From assembly GCA_000751295.2 (NCBI GenBank), contig CCMO02000001.1, forward strand, positions 3,872,615-3,936,614: a stretch of DNA of 64,000 bases, written 5' to 3'. Every line of letters starts with the position of its first letter. Positions within the stretch are counted from its first letter, which is position 1. This stretch comes from a bacterium YEK0313 (GTDB lineage: Bacteria > Pseudomonadota > Alphaproteobacteria > Rhizobiales > Phreatobacteraceae). The notes under the pieces are model-generated. The model was not told the origin of the DNA, did no database searches, and saw nothing but the letters and a program-made list of their open reading frames with translations. This document shows positions 1 through 13,692 of the stretch, one piece after another. The position numbers were made by a program, and so were the translations under genes.

Positions 1-3000
1 ACCGTCACGGTGCCATGGCTTGCCGGCGATCCGCGGCCATAGGTCAATGGATCGCCATCGACATCGGTCGCGGTCGGCAAGGTCCCCGTCGCGATCGTAT
101 CCTCGGCCACCGTGACAGTGCCGTCTCTGCCGACGGGCGGATCGTTGACCGGCGTCACCGTCACGACCACGTTCGCGATCGCCGTGCCGCCGTGCCCGTC
201 CGAGATGCGATAGGTGATCGTATCCGTACCGTTGAAATTCGCGTTCGGCCGATAGGTGATGGTGCCGTCGGCATTGATCGTCACCGTGCCGTTGCCGGCG
301 TCGGCGCTGATCACCGTCAGGCCGTCGCCGTCGATATCGCTGTCATTGCCGAGGACATTGACGCTGACCGGCGTGTCTTCCGCCGTCGTCGCGGCATCAT
401 CCCGTGCCACCGGCGGGTCGTTTTCCGGGGTCACCGTCACCGTCACGGTGTAGGTGACCGTGACCGTTCCGTCAAAGACGGTATAGGTGAAGCTGTCGGT
501 TCCGGTGAAATCGGCATCGGGCCGATAGCTGTAGGTGCCGTCAGGATTGACCATGGCCGTGCCGTGGCTCGCCCCCGTGCCGAGGCCATAGGTCAGGGCA
601 TCGCCGTCGATGTCGGTGGCGACCGGCAAGGTGCCGGACGACACCGCATCTTCGGGCAGGGTGATCGCGGTGTCGCGACCGACCGGTGCGTCGTTCTCCG
701 GCGTCACGGTGACCGGAACGATCAGCACCAGCGTGCCGCCATTGCCGTCGCTGACCGTCACCGAGAAGCTGTCCGGCCCATGATAGTCCGGGTTCGGCGC
801 ATAGACATAGGTGCCGTCGGAATTGAACGAAATGGTGCCGTGGGCCGGCGGCGTCGTCAGCGCGTAGGTGAGCGTGTCGCCGTCCACATCCTCGGCGACG
901 ATGGCACCCGAGGCGGTGCTGTCTTCCGCCAAGGTCAGCGACGGCGGCACGGCCGAAGCTGTCGGCGGGTCGTTCACCGCGACGAAGACGAGGGTCATCG
1001 TATCGGTGTCGGACTTCGGACCACCATCGCCGACGGAGCCGAGATCGTCCGTCGTCATGGTCAGCGTCACCGAGGCATGGCCGTTGGCGACGGGCGTATA
1101 GACCGGCGGCGAGGCCGCGAGATAGGCGTTGATCGCGTCGAGCGTTCCCTCGAACACCACCGTGCCGCCGGGGCTGCCGGGGCCTCCCGACAGGAAGGTG
1201 ATGCCGGCGCCAGCCACCATCGTCAGCGCGCCGACCGGCACGCTCAGCGTCACCCGCACCGGCGCGCTGCCGGCATCGGGATCGAAGATGGAGAGGCCGG
1301 TGATCGGCAGGTCGACATCCTCGGTGCCGCTGAGCGAAGCCGGCAAGGTATTGACGGGGGCATCGTTCACCGGCGTCACCGTTCCGGACACGGTTGCCGT
1401 CGCGGCCGCCACGCCGTCGCTGATCGTATAGGTGAAGGATGGCGTACCCGAATAATCGGTCGCAGCCGTGAAGATCAGCGATCCGTCGCCGTTGAGCGTC
1501 ACCGTGCCGCCGGTGACCGTCACCGTCTGGCCGACAGCAATGGCCTGGCCGTCGATCGCGGTGATCGTCAGCGGATCGCCCTCGACATCGCTGTCATTGG
1601 CGAGCGGCCTGATGGTGACGCTGCCCTCCTCCGGGATCGTGAAGCTGTTCGGATCGTCGACCGCGACCGGCGGGTCGTTCACCGGGGTGATGGTGATCGT
1701 CACCGTCGCCTGGGCGGTGCCGCCCTGCCCGTCCGAGACCTGATAGACGAAAGTGTCGGTGCCGGTGACATTCGCGGCCGGCATGTAGGAATAGGTGCCG
1801 TCGGAATTGAAGGTGATCGAGCCCTTGGTCGGTCCAGTGACCAGCGTGTAGGTCAGCGCATCCCCGTCAGGATCGCTGTCATTGCCGGTAACCGACCCGT
1901 TGACGAGCGTATCCTCGGCGGTGGTCACGGCATCGTTGCCGGCAACCGGCGGCGGGTTGGTGACCGTCCAGGTGAAGGTCCTGGTGACGCTGAGCCCGCC
2001 GGGATCGGTGGCCGTCACCGACACCGTATAGGCCCCGCCCGATCCGCCCTGGCTCGCATTGCTCGCCAGGGTTCCCGAGATCAGGCCGGTCGTCGGATCC
2101 ATGATCAGGCCGGGCGGCAGCCCGCTGGCACTGTAGGTCAGCACGTCGCCGTCGACATCGGAGAAGACGGAGGCAGGATTGTAGCTCACCGCCTGGCCGT
2201 CGCTGCCGCTGCGCGGCGGCAGGGACCCGGCCGTCGGTGCATCGTTGATGCCGGTAACGGTGACACTCAATGTCGCCGAGGCGAAACCGCCGCGGCCGTC
2301 GGACACCTGATAATCGACGCTGGTAACGCGGCTCTCGCCGGGCCTGAGATCGGCAAAGCTCGCATCGGGCACGAAGGTATAGCTGCCGTCGGCCTGGATG
2401 ACGAAGGATCCGCCGGCGCTGCCGGCAACCGGCACGGCGACGCCGCCGGCCGGCGTCCCCGGCCCGACGCCGGCCACCGTCAGCGCGTCGCCGTCTGGAT
2501 CCCCGTCATTGCTGGTGACGACACCCGAAACCTGCCTGTTCGCCGCGGTCGTCTCCACGTCATTCACGGCGACGGGGCCGTCGTTGAGGCCGGTCACGGT
2601 GACGGTCAAGGTGGCGCTGGCGGTCCCGCCATGCCCATCCGAGACGGTATAGGTGACGCTCGTCGTCCGCTGCTCGCCGGGCTTGAGATCCCGGAACGCC
2701 GTTCCCGGATCGAAGCTGTAGGTGCCGTCGGCATTGATCACGAAAGTGCCGCCGGTCGAACCGGCCGTCGCCACGCCGACCCCTCCGCCGGCAACCGCGC
2801 TGACGACGAGCGGATCGCCGTCGGGGTCGCTGTCATTGGCGAGCACGCTCACGCCCGAAACCGGGATCGGCGTGTTCTGGTTGGTGGTCGCGGCGTCCGC
2901 CGTCGCGACGGGATCGTCGTTGACCGGCGTCACGGTCACCGTCACGGTTACCGTCGTCGTGCCGCCGGCGCCATCGGACACCGTCACCTGGAACGTATCG

Positions 3001-6000
3001 GTGCCGTTGAAATTCGGTGCCGGCTGATAGGTGTAAGAGCCGTCGGCGGCGAGCGTCACGGTACCGTGCGCGGGCTGGGCGTCGAGACTGTAGCTCAGCG
3101 GCGCACCTTCGGGGTCACGCGCGCTGATCGCGCCAGACACCGCGGTATCCTCCGGCGTCGTATGGCTGTTGTTGCCCGCGATCGGCGCGTCGTTGACGCC
3201 GGTCACGGTGATGGTGAGCGTCGCGCCGGCGGTGCCGCCCTGCCCGTCGGAAATCGTATAGGTCACGCTGGTCGTACGAGTCGCCCCGGCCGCCAGATCG
3301 TCGAAATCGGCGCCCGGATCGAAACTGTAGCTGCCATCGGCATTGATCCGGAACGCGCCGCCGGCCGACCCGGCGACGACGGCACCGACGCCTCCGGCGC
3401 TGCCCGAGACCGAAACCACCTGCAGCGGATCGCCGTCGGGATCACTGTCATTGTCGAGAACGCGGCCCGTGACCGGCGTGTTCTCGCCCGTCGTCGCCGC
3501 GTCGTCGACGGCGGTCGGTCCGGGATTGGTCACCGTGATGGTGAAGGTCTGGGTCGCCGTCAGCCCGGTCGTGTCGGTTGCCGTCACCACCACCTGGTAG
3601 CTGCCGCCGCCGACCTGCGAAGCCGAGCGGTCGACCGTGCCGGAAATCGTGCCGTCCGCCGCCATGGTCAGGCCAGCCGGCAGGCCGGTGGCGCTGAAGG
3701 TCAGGCTGTCGCCGGCATCGGGATCGGAGAAGGCCTGGGCAACGCCGATGGCGACGCCGCCCTGGCCATCCGTCAGCGCCTGGTTCGGCAAGGGACCCGC
3801 CACCGGCGCGTCCGGCACCGGCACGACGGTGATGTGGACCGTATAGGTCACGCTCGCCGTGCCATCGCTCACCGTGTAGGTGAAACTGTCCGGACCAGCA
3901 TAGTTGGCCGTCGGCGTGTAGACATAGGTGCCGTCGGTGTTGATCGTGACGCTGCCATGGGCGGGTGGCGCGCCGGCGGCATAGGTCAGCGCATCGCCGT
4001 CGATATCGGCCGCCTGCGGCAGCCGGCCGTTGAAGGCCGTGTCCTCGTTGGTGGTGATCTCCGCATCCGCTCCCACCGGCGGATCATTGAGCCCGGTCAC
4101 GGTCACGCTCAGCGTGGCGGTGGCAAAGCCGCCCTTGCCGTCGGAAACCTCGTAGGTGACGCTGGTCACCCGCTGCTCGCCGGCCTTGAGAGTGTCGAAG
4201 GCCGTGCCCGGATCGAAGCTGTAGCTGCCGTCGGCGTTGATGACGAAGCTGCCGCCCATGCTGCCCGCGACGGCGCTGCCGACATTGCCGGCGAGCCCGC
4301 CGACCGCGCTGACGGTCAGGCTGTCGCCCTCCGCGTCGCTGTCATTGCCGAGCACGCCCGGCACCGGGCCGGTGATGGCTGTATTCTCGGTCGTCGCCGC
4401 CGTATCGGCCACCGCGACCGGCGCGTCATTGACCGGCACCACGGTGATGACGGAGACGGCCGTCGCGGCCGCCCCGGTGCTGTCGGTCACGGTGAACGTG
4501 AGCGTCCGGTCGCCCGCCGTCGGATTGTCGCTGCGGTTCTCGTAGCGCAGCGACTGGATGAGCGCGTCGATCGCCGCTGGCGACAACGGCACGCCGGCCC
4601 CCGCCGCGTTCTGGAAATGCAGCGCGGACCCGCCGTCATAGGTGAAGGAGAAGGTGACACCGCCGAAAGTGACCGAGCCGCTCGCGGCCGTGCCCCTGAC
4701 GATATCGGTGCCGCCATTGAGATGGATGACTTCGGCGGCCCCGTCGGCCGCCGCTCCCAGCGCCACATCGAGAGCGACGATATCGTTTTCCGGATCGGCC
4801 GCAGCAACCGAGGCATCCGCCACCGGCACCGGTGCGCCACCTTCGGTGAAGGTCGCCGCATGGCCCGTGCCCGGCGTATTGGCATCGAGGTCGAGTGTCG
4901 GCGGGTCCGCCACCGGCGTCACGGTCAGGCTGACCTCGGCGGTCGCGACACCGCCCTGGCCGTCGGAGATGGTGTAGCTGAAACTCACCGTGCCGTTGAA
5001 ATTCCTGGCAGGCATGAAGGTCAGCCGGCCGTCGGCCCCGCGCGTGACCGTGCCGGCGCCGCTCGCCAGCACCACCTCGACCCCGGTCGTGACAGCCTGG
5101 CCGTCGATCATGGTGACGGTCAGTGCATCGCTGTCCGCCTCGCCGCCGGTGCCGCCGTCGCGATCGTTGTCGCGGACGTCGAAGACCACTGCCGTGTCTT
5201 CGGCGGTGACGACCGTGTCGTCGGCCGCGACCGGCGGCTGGTTGGTCACCGTGAAGGTGAAGCTGGCGGTGGCCGGCGTGCTGCCCGGCTTGCCGTCGCT
5301 CGCCGTCACCACGACCGTGTAGACGCCACCCGTGCCGCCCTGGCTCGCATCGGCCGTCAACCGGCCGGTGATCCGGCCGGTATCGGCATCGTAGGTCAGT
5401 CCTGGCGGCAGGCCGCTGATCGTGAAGGTCAGGTCGTCGCCGTCGATGTCGCCGAACGAGCCGGCAATGCCGAGATCGACCGTGGTGCCGTCGGACTGGG
5501 CATGATCGGGGATCGTGCCGGCCACGGGCGGGTCGTTGACCGGCGTGACCGTCACATTGACAGTGGCTTCGCTCGTGCCGCCATTGGTGTCGCCCATCGT
5601 ATATTTGAACGAGACGGCGCCGTTGTAGTTGGCGTTCGGCGTGAACAGCAGCTTCTGCCGGCCGTTGTCGTCGACCAGGGTGACGCGGCCATTGGCGACG
5701 TCGACGCTGGCGCCAACCGTCAGCGCGGTGCCGTCGATGCTGAGGATGACCGCGGGATCGCCGTCGGCATCGGTATCGTTGCCGAGAACGTCGATGAGGA
5801 TCGGCTGGTCCTCGGGCGTCGTCGCGGTATCGGCATTCGCCACCGGCACGACGTTGAGGATCGTATAGGTGAACCTGATCGGCTGGGACTCGCCGCCGGG
5901 CTTGCCATCGCTCGCGGTGACGGTGATCTCGTAGACGCCGTCGAGTCCAGGGCCGCCTTGGCTCGCATCCGCCGCCAGGCGGCCGGAAATGAGGCCCGTG

Positions 6001-9000
6001 CTGGCATTGTAGGTCAGCCCCGGCGGCAGGCCGGTCACCGTATAGGTCAGCGGATCGCCTTCCGGATCGATGAAATTGCCGCTGATGTCGAGGTTGATGA
6101 CATCGCCGTCGTGGCGGGTCGCGTCGGGGATCGGCGTCGTCGCCGGCGGATCGTTGACCACGGCGACGTCGACGGTGACGATCGCGGTGGCGAAGCCGCC
6201 CTGGCCGTCGCTGATCCGGTAGGTGATCGTATCCGTGCCGTTATAGTTGGGGTTCGGCGTATAGGTCAGCGTGCCGTCGGCATTGATCACGACGCTCCCG
6301 TTCGCCGCGCTCGCGGAGACCACCGTGAGCGTATCGCCGTCAGGGGTACCGTCACTGTCATTGCCGAGCACGTTGATGGTGACGGGCGTGTCCTCGTCGG
6401 TCGACGCGGTGTCGTTCCCGGCGACCGGCGGCGGATTGGTGACAGTGAAGGTCTGCGTTGCCGTCACGCTGAGGCCGAGGGCGTCGGTCGCCCTGAAGGT
6501 GAGTGTGTAGACGCCCCCGCTCCCACCCTGGCTGGCATCGGCCGTGAGCCGGCCCGACACCATGCCGGTCGCCGCGTCGAAGGACAGGCCCGGCGGCAGG
6601 CTGCCGACAACCGCATAGGTCAGCGTCGCATCGTCGACATCGGAGAAGAATTCGGCAACGCCATAACTGACGGTGGCACCATCAGTGCCGTGTTGTGGCG
6701 GCAGCGTACCGGCCGGCTGGCCGGGCACGGGATCGACGATCGGCGCATCATTGGCGCCGGTGACCGTGATCGTCAGCGTCGCCGTATCGCTGTTCGCGCC
6801 ATTGGCGTCTCGGACGAGATACATGATCGTCGTGACATGCGTCTCGCCGGCCTGCAGGTCGTCGAAGGCGCCGGCCGGATCGAACGTATAGGTTCCGTCC
6901 GAGGCGATCGTGAAGGTGCCGCCGGTCGAGCCGGTCAGCGTCACCGTCGCGCCGGCCGCGACGTCGACGCCGCCGGCACGGATCACACGGATCGGGTCGC
7001 CATCCGGGTCGCTGTCATTGGTGAGAATATTGCCCCTGATCTGAGGCCCATCCTCCGACGCGTCATCCACGTCGTCATGCGCGGTCGGCGGCGGATTGGT
7101 GAAGCTCCAGGCGAAGGTCTGGCTGACCGTGCCGCCATGGCCGTCGCTCGCCGTCACGGTGATCGTATAGACACCGTCGCCCCGCGGCCCACTGACGCTC
7201 GCATCCATCGGCACACGGCCGTCGACCGTATTGAGCGAGACGATGCCGGTCGCCGGATCGTAGCTCAGGAAGGTCGGCAGGCCCGATATCGCATAGGTCA
7301 GCGTGTCATGGTCGGCATCGGTGAAGAAGGGCTTCACGTCGAGCGAGATCCCGACCTCGCCGTCGCTGTCGATCTTGTCGGAGATCTGGGAGGCGACCGG
7401 CGGATCGTTGACCGCCACCACGGTGACGATCACCTGCGCCGTCGAGAAGCCGCCATTGCCGTCGGAGATCCGGTAGCTGATGACGTCGGTGCCGTTGAAA
7501 TTCGGATTGGGCGTATAGGTGATCGTGCCGTCGGGCTGGAACGTGACGGTGCCGTTGCCGGCGGTCGCGCCGATCAGCTGCAGCGGGTCGCCGTCCGGGT
7601 CGCTGTCGGCGCCGGGGCCGCCGACCCCGCCGGTCGTACCGGCGCCGGTCAGCACGTTGAAGCTCGCCGACACGTCCTCGTTGGTCGTGACCGCGTCGTC
7701 ATGGGCTGATGGTGCGGGATTGGTGACCCGGATCTGGAAGGTCTGCGTCGCCGAGAGGCCGCCGGCATCGCGCGCCGTGACGGTGACGGTATAGATACCA
7801 TCGCCGTTCGGACCGCCCTGGCTCGCATTGCGGTCGATCGTGCCGGAAATGCGGCCGGCGGCGTCGACCGTCAGGCCCACCGGCAAGCCGGTCACGGTGT
7901 AGCTGAGCGCCTCGCGATCGGGATCGCTGAAGGAATCGGAGAGGTCATAAGCGAAGGCCTGGCTGTCCTGGCGGTCCTGGTCGGGGATCGGCTTGCCGAC
8001 CGGTGCATCGTTGACCGGCGTGACGGTGATCGTCACCAGCGCCGTATCGACGCCGGAATTGCCGTCGTCGATCGTGTAGGTGAAGCTCTCCTGGCCGTTA
8101 TAGTTGAGGTTCGGCGTGAAGCGCAGCATCTCCACGCCATTGACGACGACGAGCCCGACCGTGCCGTTGGCGGTCGCGACCGGGGGCCCCCCGACCGTCA
8201 GGATGACGTTGTTGACGCGAATAACCACCGCGGGGTCGCCATCGGGGTCGTTGTCATTGGCAAGGATCGGAATGTCGACCGGTGTGTCCTCGGCCGTCGT
8301 GGCGAAGTCGTCATTGGCGACCGGTGGCTGGTTGACGATCGTATAGGTGAAGGTCGCCGTCGCGCTCGCGCCCTGGCTGTCGGTGGCGGTGATGCTGACC
8401 GTATAGGCGGTGAGCCCGGTCGGACCGGAAGCGCCCGGCGCAATGGTGCCGCTGATCAGGCCGGTCGCGGGATCGATGGTGAGGCCCGGCGGCAGGCCGG
8501 TCGCCGAATAGCTCAGCGTCGCATCGTCGACATCGGTGAAGAAGGCGCCGGCCGCAAGCGAGGCCGTCGTCCCGTCCTTGCCCTCGCGGTCGCCGATCGT
8601 GCCCGCGACGGGCCCGTCGTTCACGGCCGTGATCGTCAGGCTCACCACGGCATTGGCGGTGCCGCCCTGTCCGTCCGACAGCGTATAGGTGAAGCTCGGC
8701 GTGCCGTTGTAGTCGGCGCTGGGCGAGAAGGTGAGCGTGCCGTCGGCATTCAGCGTCACTCGGCCGCCGGTCACGGCAACCGAGCTGCCGACCGTGATGG
8801 CCGTACCGTTGATGGCCGTGACCGAGAGCGCATCGTTGTCCGCCTCGCCCGCCGGTCCGCCGTCGCGATCGTTGCTGCGCACGTCGAAGGTGACGGGCGT
8901 ATCCTCCGCCGTCGTCACCGCGTCGTTGACCGCGATCGGCGGCGGGTTGGTGACCGTGAAGGTGAAGGTCTGGGTCACCGACAGGCTGCCGTCGGACGCC

Positions 9001-12000
9001 GTGATGGCGACGGTATAGACGCCGCCCGTGCCGCCCTGGCTCGCATCCGCCGTCAGCCGCCCGGAAATGACGCCGGTCGTGGCATCGATCGTCAGGCCCG
9101 GCGGCAGGGTGGCGCCGGCCGAGAAGGTCAGAGGCGTGCCTTCGGCATCGCTGAAATAGCCCGAAATGCTGAAATTCTCGAGCGCGCCGTCCGCCCCCAT
9201 CCGATCGGGGATCGGCGTCGCCGTCGGCGCATCGTTGACCGGTGTCACCGTCACCGACACGTAATATTCGTTGCTGCCGCCGTGGCCGTCGCTGACGATG
9301 AAGCTGAACGTGTCGGGGCCGTTGTAATCGGCCGCCGGCCTATAGGTATAGGTGCCGTCGGCATTGATCGTCACCGTCCCGTGCGCCGGGGCGGTCGTGC
9401 CCGCGGCATAGGTCACCGTGTCGTTGTCCGGGTCGGTCGCGACCGGCAGCCGGCCGGAGAATGCCGTGTCCTCGGCCGTGGTCAGGCTGTCGTCGGAGGC
9501 AACGGGCGGATCGTTGACCGGCGTCACCGTGCCGCGAACCGTCGCCTCGGCCGTGGTGGTGCCGTCCGAGACCGCATAGGTGAAGGTCCGCGAGCCATTG
9601 TAGTTCGCCGCGGGCGTGAACTGCAGGCGGCCGTCGGCCAGCAGCGTCACGACGCCGCCGGTGACGTTGACCGCCACGCCGACCGATATGGCCTGGCCAT
9701 TGATCGCCGTGACGGAGAGGCTGTCGCCGTCGATATCGCTGTCATTGCTCCTGACGTCGAAGACGACGGGCGTGTCCTCCGGCGTGGTGAAACTGTCGTC
9801 GAACGCCATCGGCGGATCGTTGACCGGCGTCACCGTGCCGTTGACCCGCGCGCTGGCGGTCGCCGTGCCGTCGGAGATCGTATAGTCGAAGGCCACCGTG
9901 CCGTTGAAATTGGCGGTGGGGGTAAAGCGCAGCGTGCCGTCGGCCAGCAGGGTCACGGTGCCGCCGGCCACCGCGATCGAACCATTGACCGCGATATTGG
10001 CGCCGTTGATCTGCGTCACCGTCAGCGCGTCATTGTCGATATCGCTGTCGTTCGAGCGGACGTCGATGATGACGGACGTGTCTTCGGGGGTCGTGAAAGC
10101 ATCGTTGACCGCGACCGGCGCATCGTTGACCGGCGTCACCGTGCCGCGAACCGTCGCCTCGGCCGTGGTGGTGCCGTCGGATACCGTATAGGTGAAGACG
10201 AGCGGGCCGTTGAAATTGGCGGTCGGCGCAAAGGTCAGCCGGCCGTCGGCGCCGAGCGTCACCGTACCGCCGCTCACGGCGAGCGGAGTGCCGACGGTGA
10301 TCGCCGTGCCATTGATGGCGGTGACGGTCAGCGCATTGCCGTCGACGTCGCGATCGTTGACGCGCGGGTCGAAGGTCACCGACGTATCTTCTGCCGTCGT
10401 GAAACTGTCGTCGACGGCGACCGGAGCGTCGTTCTCGCCTGTCACCGTCACGGTCACCGTGGCCGTCGCGAAGCCGCCGGCGCCATCGGAAATCGTATAG
10501 GTGACGCTCGTCGTGCGTGTCGCGCCGGCAGCGAGATCGTCGAAATCCGTGCCCGGCACGAAGCTGAAATTGCCGTTCGGGTCGATGGTGAACGTGCCGC
10601 CGGCCGTGCCGCGCACGCCCGCGCCGACGCCCGCCGCCGATCCGTTCACCGCGCTGACGGTCAGCGTGTCGCCGTCGACGTCACTGTCCGCGCCGCTGCC
10701 GTTGTCAACCAGAACCGAACCGGTGACCGGCGCGTTCTCGGTGGTCGCAATGTCATCGTTGCGTGCCACGGGTGCGTCATTGACCGGCGTGACCGTGCCG
10801 TTGACGGTCGCGATCGCCGTCGCCGTGCCGTCCGACAGCGTATAGGTGAAGGACAGCGGGCCATTGAAATTGGCCGTCGGCGTGAAGGTCAGGCGCCCAT
10901 CGGCATTCAGCGTGACCGTGCCGTTGGCGACCGCCACGGTCTGGCCGGCCGAGATCGCTGAGCCGTTGATCGCGACGACGGTCAAGGTACCGCCGTCGAC
11001 ATCCCGGTCATTGCTGCGCACGTCGAAAGTGGCCGGCATATCCTCGGCCGTCGTGAACGTGTCGTTAACCGCGACCGGCGGGTCGTTCTCGCCGGTCACC
11101 GTCACCGTGACGGTCGCCGTCGCGGTGCCGCCCTCGCCGTCCGAGATCGTATAGGTGATGCTGGTCGTGCGGGTCGCCCCCGCCGCCAGATTGTCGAAGT
11201 CGGCGCCGGGCTGGAAGGTGTAGCTGCCGTCGGCATTGATGACGAAGGTGCCGCCGCCGGAGCCGGCGACTGCCGTGCCGACACCGCCCGCCGCGGCGGC
11301 GGCGGCGGCAACCCGGATCGTATCACCGTCGGGATCGCTGTCGGCGCCGCTGCCATTATCGGCAAAGACCGAGCCCGAGACGGGTGCATTCTCGGTGGTC
11401 GCCACGGCATCGTCATGGGCCACCGGCGCCGGGTTGCGCACGGTCCAGGTGAAGGTGCGGGTGGTGGAGAGACCGCCCGCATCGGTGGCGGTGACCGTCA
11501 CCGAATAGACGCCGCCGGGGGCGCCCTGGCTGGCGCTGTGGTCGAGCCGGCCGGAAATGACGCCAGCCGCGTTCATGGTCAGCCCCGCCGGCAGGCCCGA
11601 GGCCGAGAAGGTCAGGGTGTCGCCGGTATCCGGATCGGAGAAGCGGCCCGAAATGTCGAAGGGCGCGATCGTCTGGCTGTCGTCGGAAACCTGCGCCGGA
11701 ATGGGCGTCGAAACCGGCGGATCGTTGACCGGCGTCACCGTGATGTCGAGCGTCGATGAGGCGGTCGCCGTCCCGTCCGAGACGACATAGGTCACCTGCG
11801 GCACGGTGCCGTTGAAATTGGCGGCCGGCTGGTAGGAGTAGGACCCGTCCGCATTCAACGTCAGCGACCCCCAGGCGCCGGTCGCCGTCTGGCCGGCTGT
11901 ATAGGTCGTGCCCGACACGGTGAAGCTTGCGACCGAGAGCGGATCGCCGTCGACATCGCTTGCATGGCTCAGCACGCCGCCGGCGGCACCGACGACGAGC

Positions 12001-13692
12001 GGCGTGTCCTCGGCTGTCGAGGTTGTGATCGGCGTCGCGACGGGCGCATCGTTGACCGGCGTCACGGTCACGGTGATGCGATATTCGACCGTCGCGATCC
12101 CATCGGTCACGGTATAGGTGAAGCTGTCGGCGCCGTTGTAGTTGGCCGCCGGGCGATAGGTGTAGGTCCCGTCCGGATTGATGGTGACGGTGCCATGGGC
12201 CGGCGCCGTTCCGCCGGCGCCATAGGTCAGCGCCTGGCCATCGACATCGGTCGCAACCGGCAGCCGGCCGTTGAAGACCGTGTCCTCGGCTGTCGTGAGG
12301 CTGCCGTCGGAACCGACGGGCGGATCATTCACCGCCGTCACCGTGATGGTCCGCGTGTCGGTATCGGTGAGCGGGCCGCCGCTGCCGGTATTGCCGCCGT
12401 CATTGCTGACGATGGTCAGGATGACCGGTCCGTTGAAGTCGGCGGTCGGCGAAAAGACCGGCGCCGCGCTTCCGGCAAGGTAGGTGTTGATATCGGTGAG
12501 CGTGCCGGACAACGTGATCGAGGTCGTGCCGGAACCGGTGACGGTCACGCCGCCGCCCGAGCTTGCTTGCAGCACGCCGCCTGTATCGACCGACAGGGTC
12601 ACGGTGACGATGCCGCCATTGGCGTCGACATCGGCAACGGAAATGCCGTTCAGCGTCTTCGGCGTGTCCTCGTTGGTCTGGTACGAGGCCGGCGCCGTAT
12701 TGACCGGCGCATCGTTCACCGCGGTCACGTTGAAGGTGATCGTATTGGGGGTCGGATCGGTATCGACGCCGCCATTGGCGGTGCCGCCATTGTCGCGCAC
12801 CTGGAAGGTGAACGAGGCGAGGCCAGCCCCGTTGCTGTTCAGGGCCGGCACCCAGGTCAGGTTGCCGATATTGGCGGCCGAGATCACCTGGCCGGCCGTG
12901 ACTGCGGTGCCCGAGAGATAAAGCGTGCCGCCGGTCGGCAGCGTGGTGATGATGACGGCCGAGAACGTATTGGGGGGATTGTCGTTGGCGTCCGAGAAAC
13001 CGAAATCGGCGGCGCTGAACGTATAGGTCGTGTCCTCGTTGGTGGTGATGGTCTTGTCGGCGCCCGCGGGCGCATCGTTCACTGAATTGACGGTGACGCT
13101 GACGGTCGCGGTCTCGGTGACGCCACCCGACGTCACGGTATAGGTGAAGCTGACAGGCCCGTTATAGCCGGCGGCCGGAGTGAAGGTCAGGGTGCCGTCG
13201 GCATTCAGCGTCACCGCGCCGTTGGTCACCGCCACCGTGCTCCCGGCCGCGATGGCGCCACCATTGATCGCGGTGATCGTCCGGCCCGGATTTTCGAACG
13301 TGTCGTTGGCGAGCGGCGCGAAGGTGAGCGGCGTATCCTCGTTGGTGGCGACGGAATCGTTCGTGATGTCGGCCACCGCGCTGACCGCGATCGAAACCGT
13401 GCCGCTCGTCGTCGCCGTCCCGTCGCTGGTGGCAATGCCGATGGAGGCCGTGCCGTTGAAATCGGCCGTCGGCACATAGGTCAGGCCGGCGAGCGCGGCG
13501 TTGATCTGGGCGGCTGTCCCCGAAATGGTGATCGTGGCCGTGCCGCTGCCGGAGATCGCGGCTCCGCCGCCGAGCGTGACGGTCGCAGTACCGCCCGTCA
13601 CCGTCAGGGTCGTGGTGAGAATGTCGCCGTCGACGTCGCCGACCGTCACGCCCGGGATCGCCCGCGACACGTCCTCGCTCGTGCTCTGCGCG
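1..13692 (-). repeat. Long array of about 0.3-kb Ig/cadherin-like modules
   Basis: Junction motifs encoding VTxTxVNDPP or VTPENDPP recur about every 270-340 bp (for example near 143, 421, 692, 1362, 1676, 2911, 5531, 7404, 9518, 10120 and 12045). About 40 modules fit. They are much more diverged from one another than the 678-bp units. Two classes are visible: tandem-cadherin modules with a NADGTxTYTPxxNFNGxD core, and putative-Ig (He_PIG-like) modules with a GLPPGLTIDxTTGxISG core. Confidence 0.85.

Noticed and set aside
15..7709. A 2,564-codon plus-strand open frame, and similar ones at 9282-10961 and 13704-17924
   Set aside because: They are antisense to the giant gene. Their translations are Arg/His/Asp-rich without domains, while the minus strand gives clear VTVTPVNDPP-type modules.
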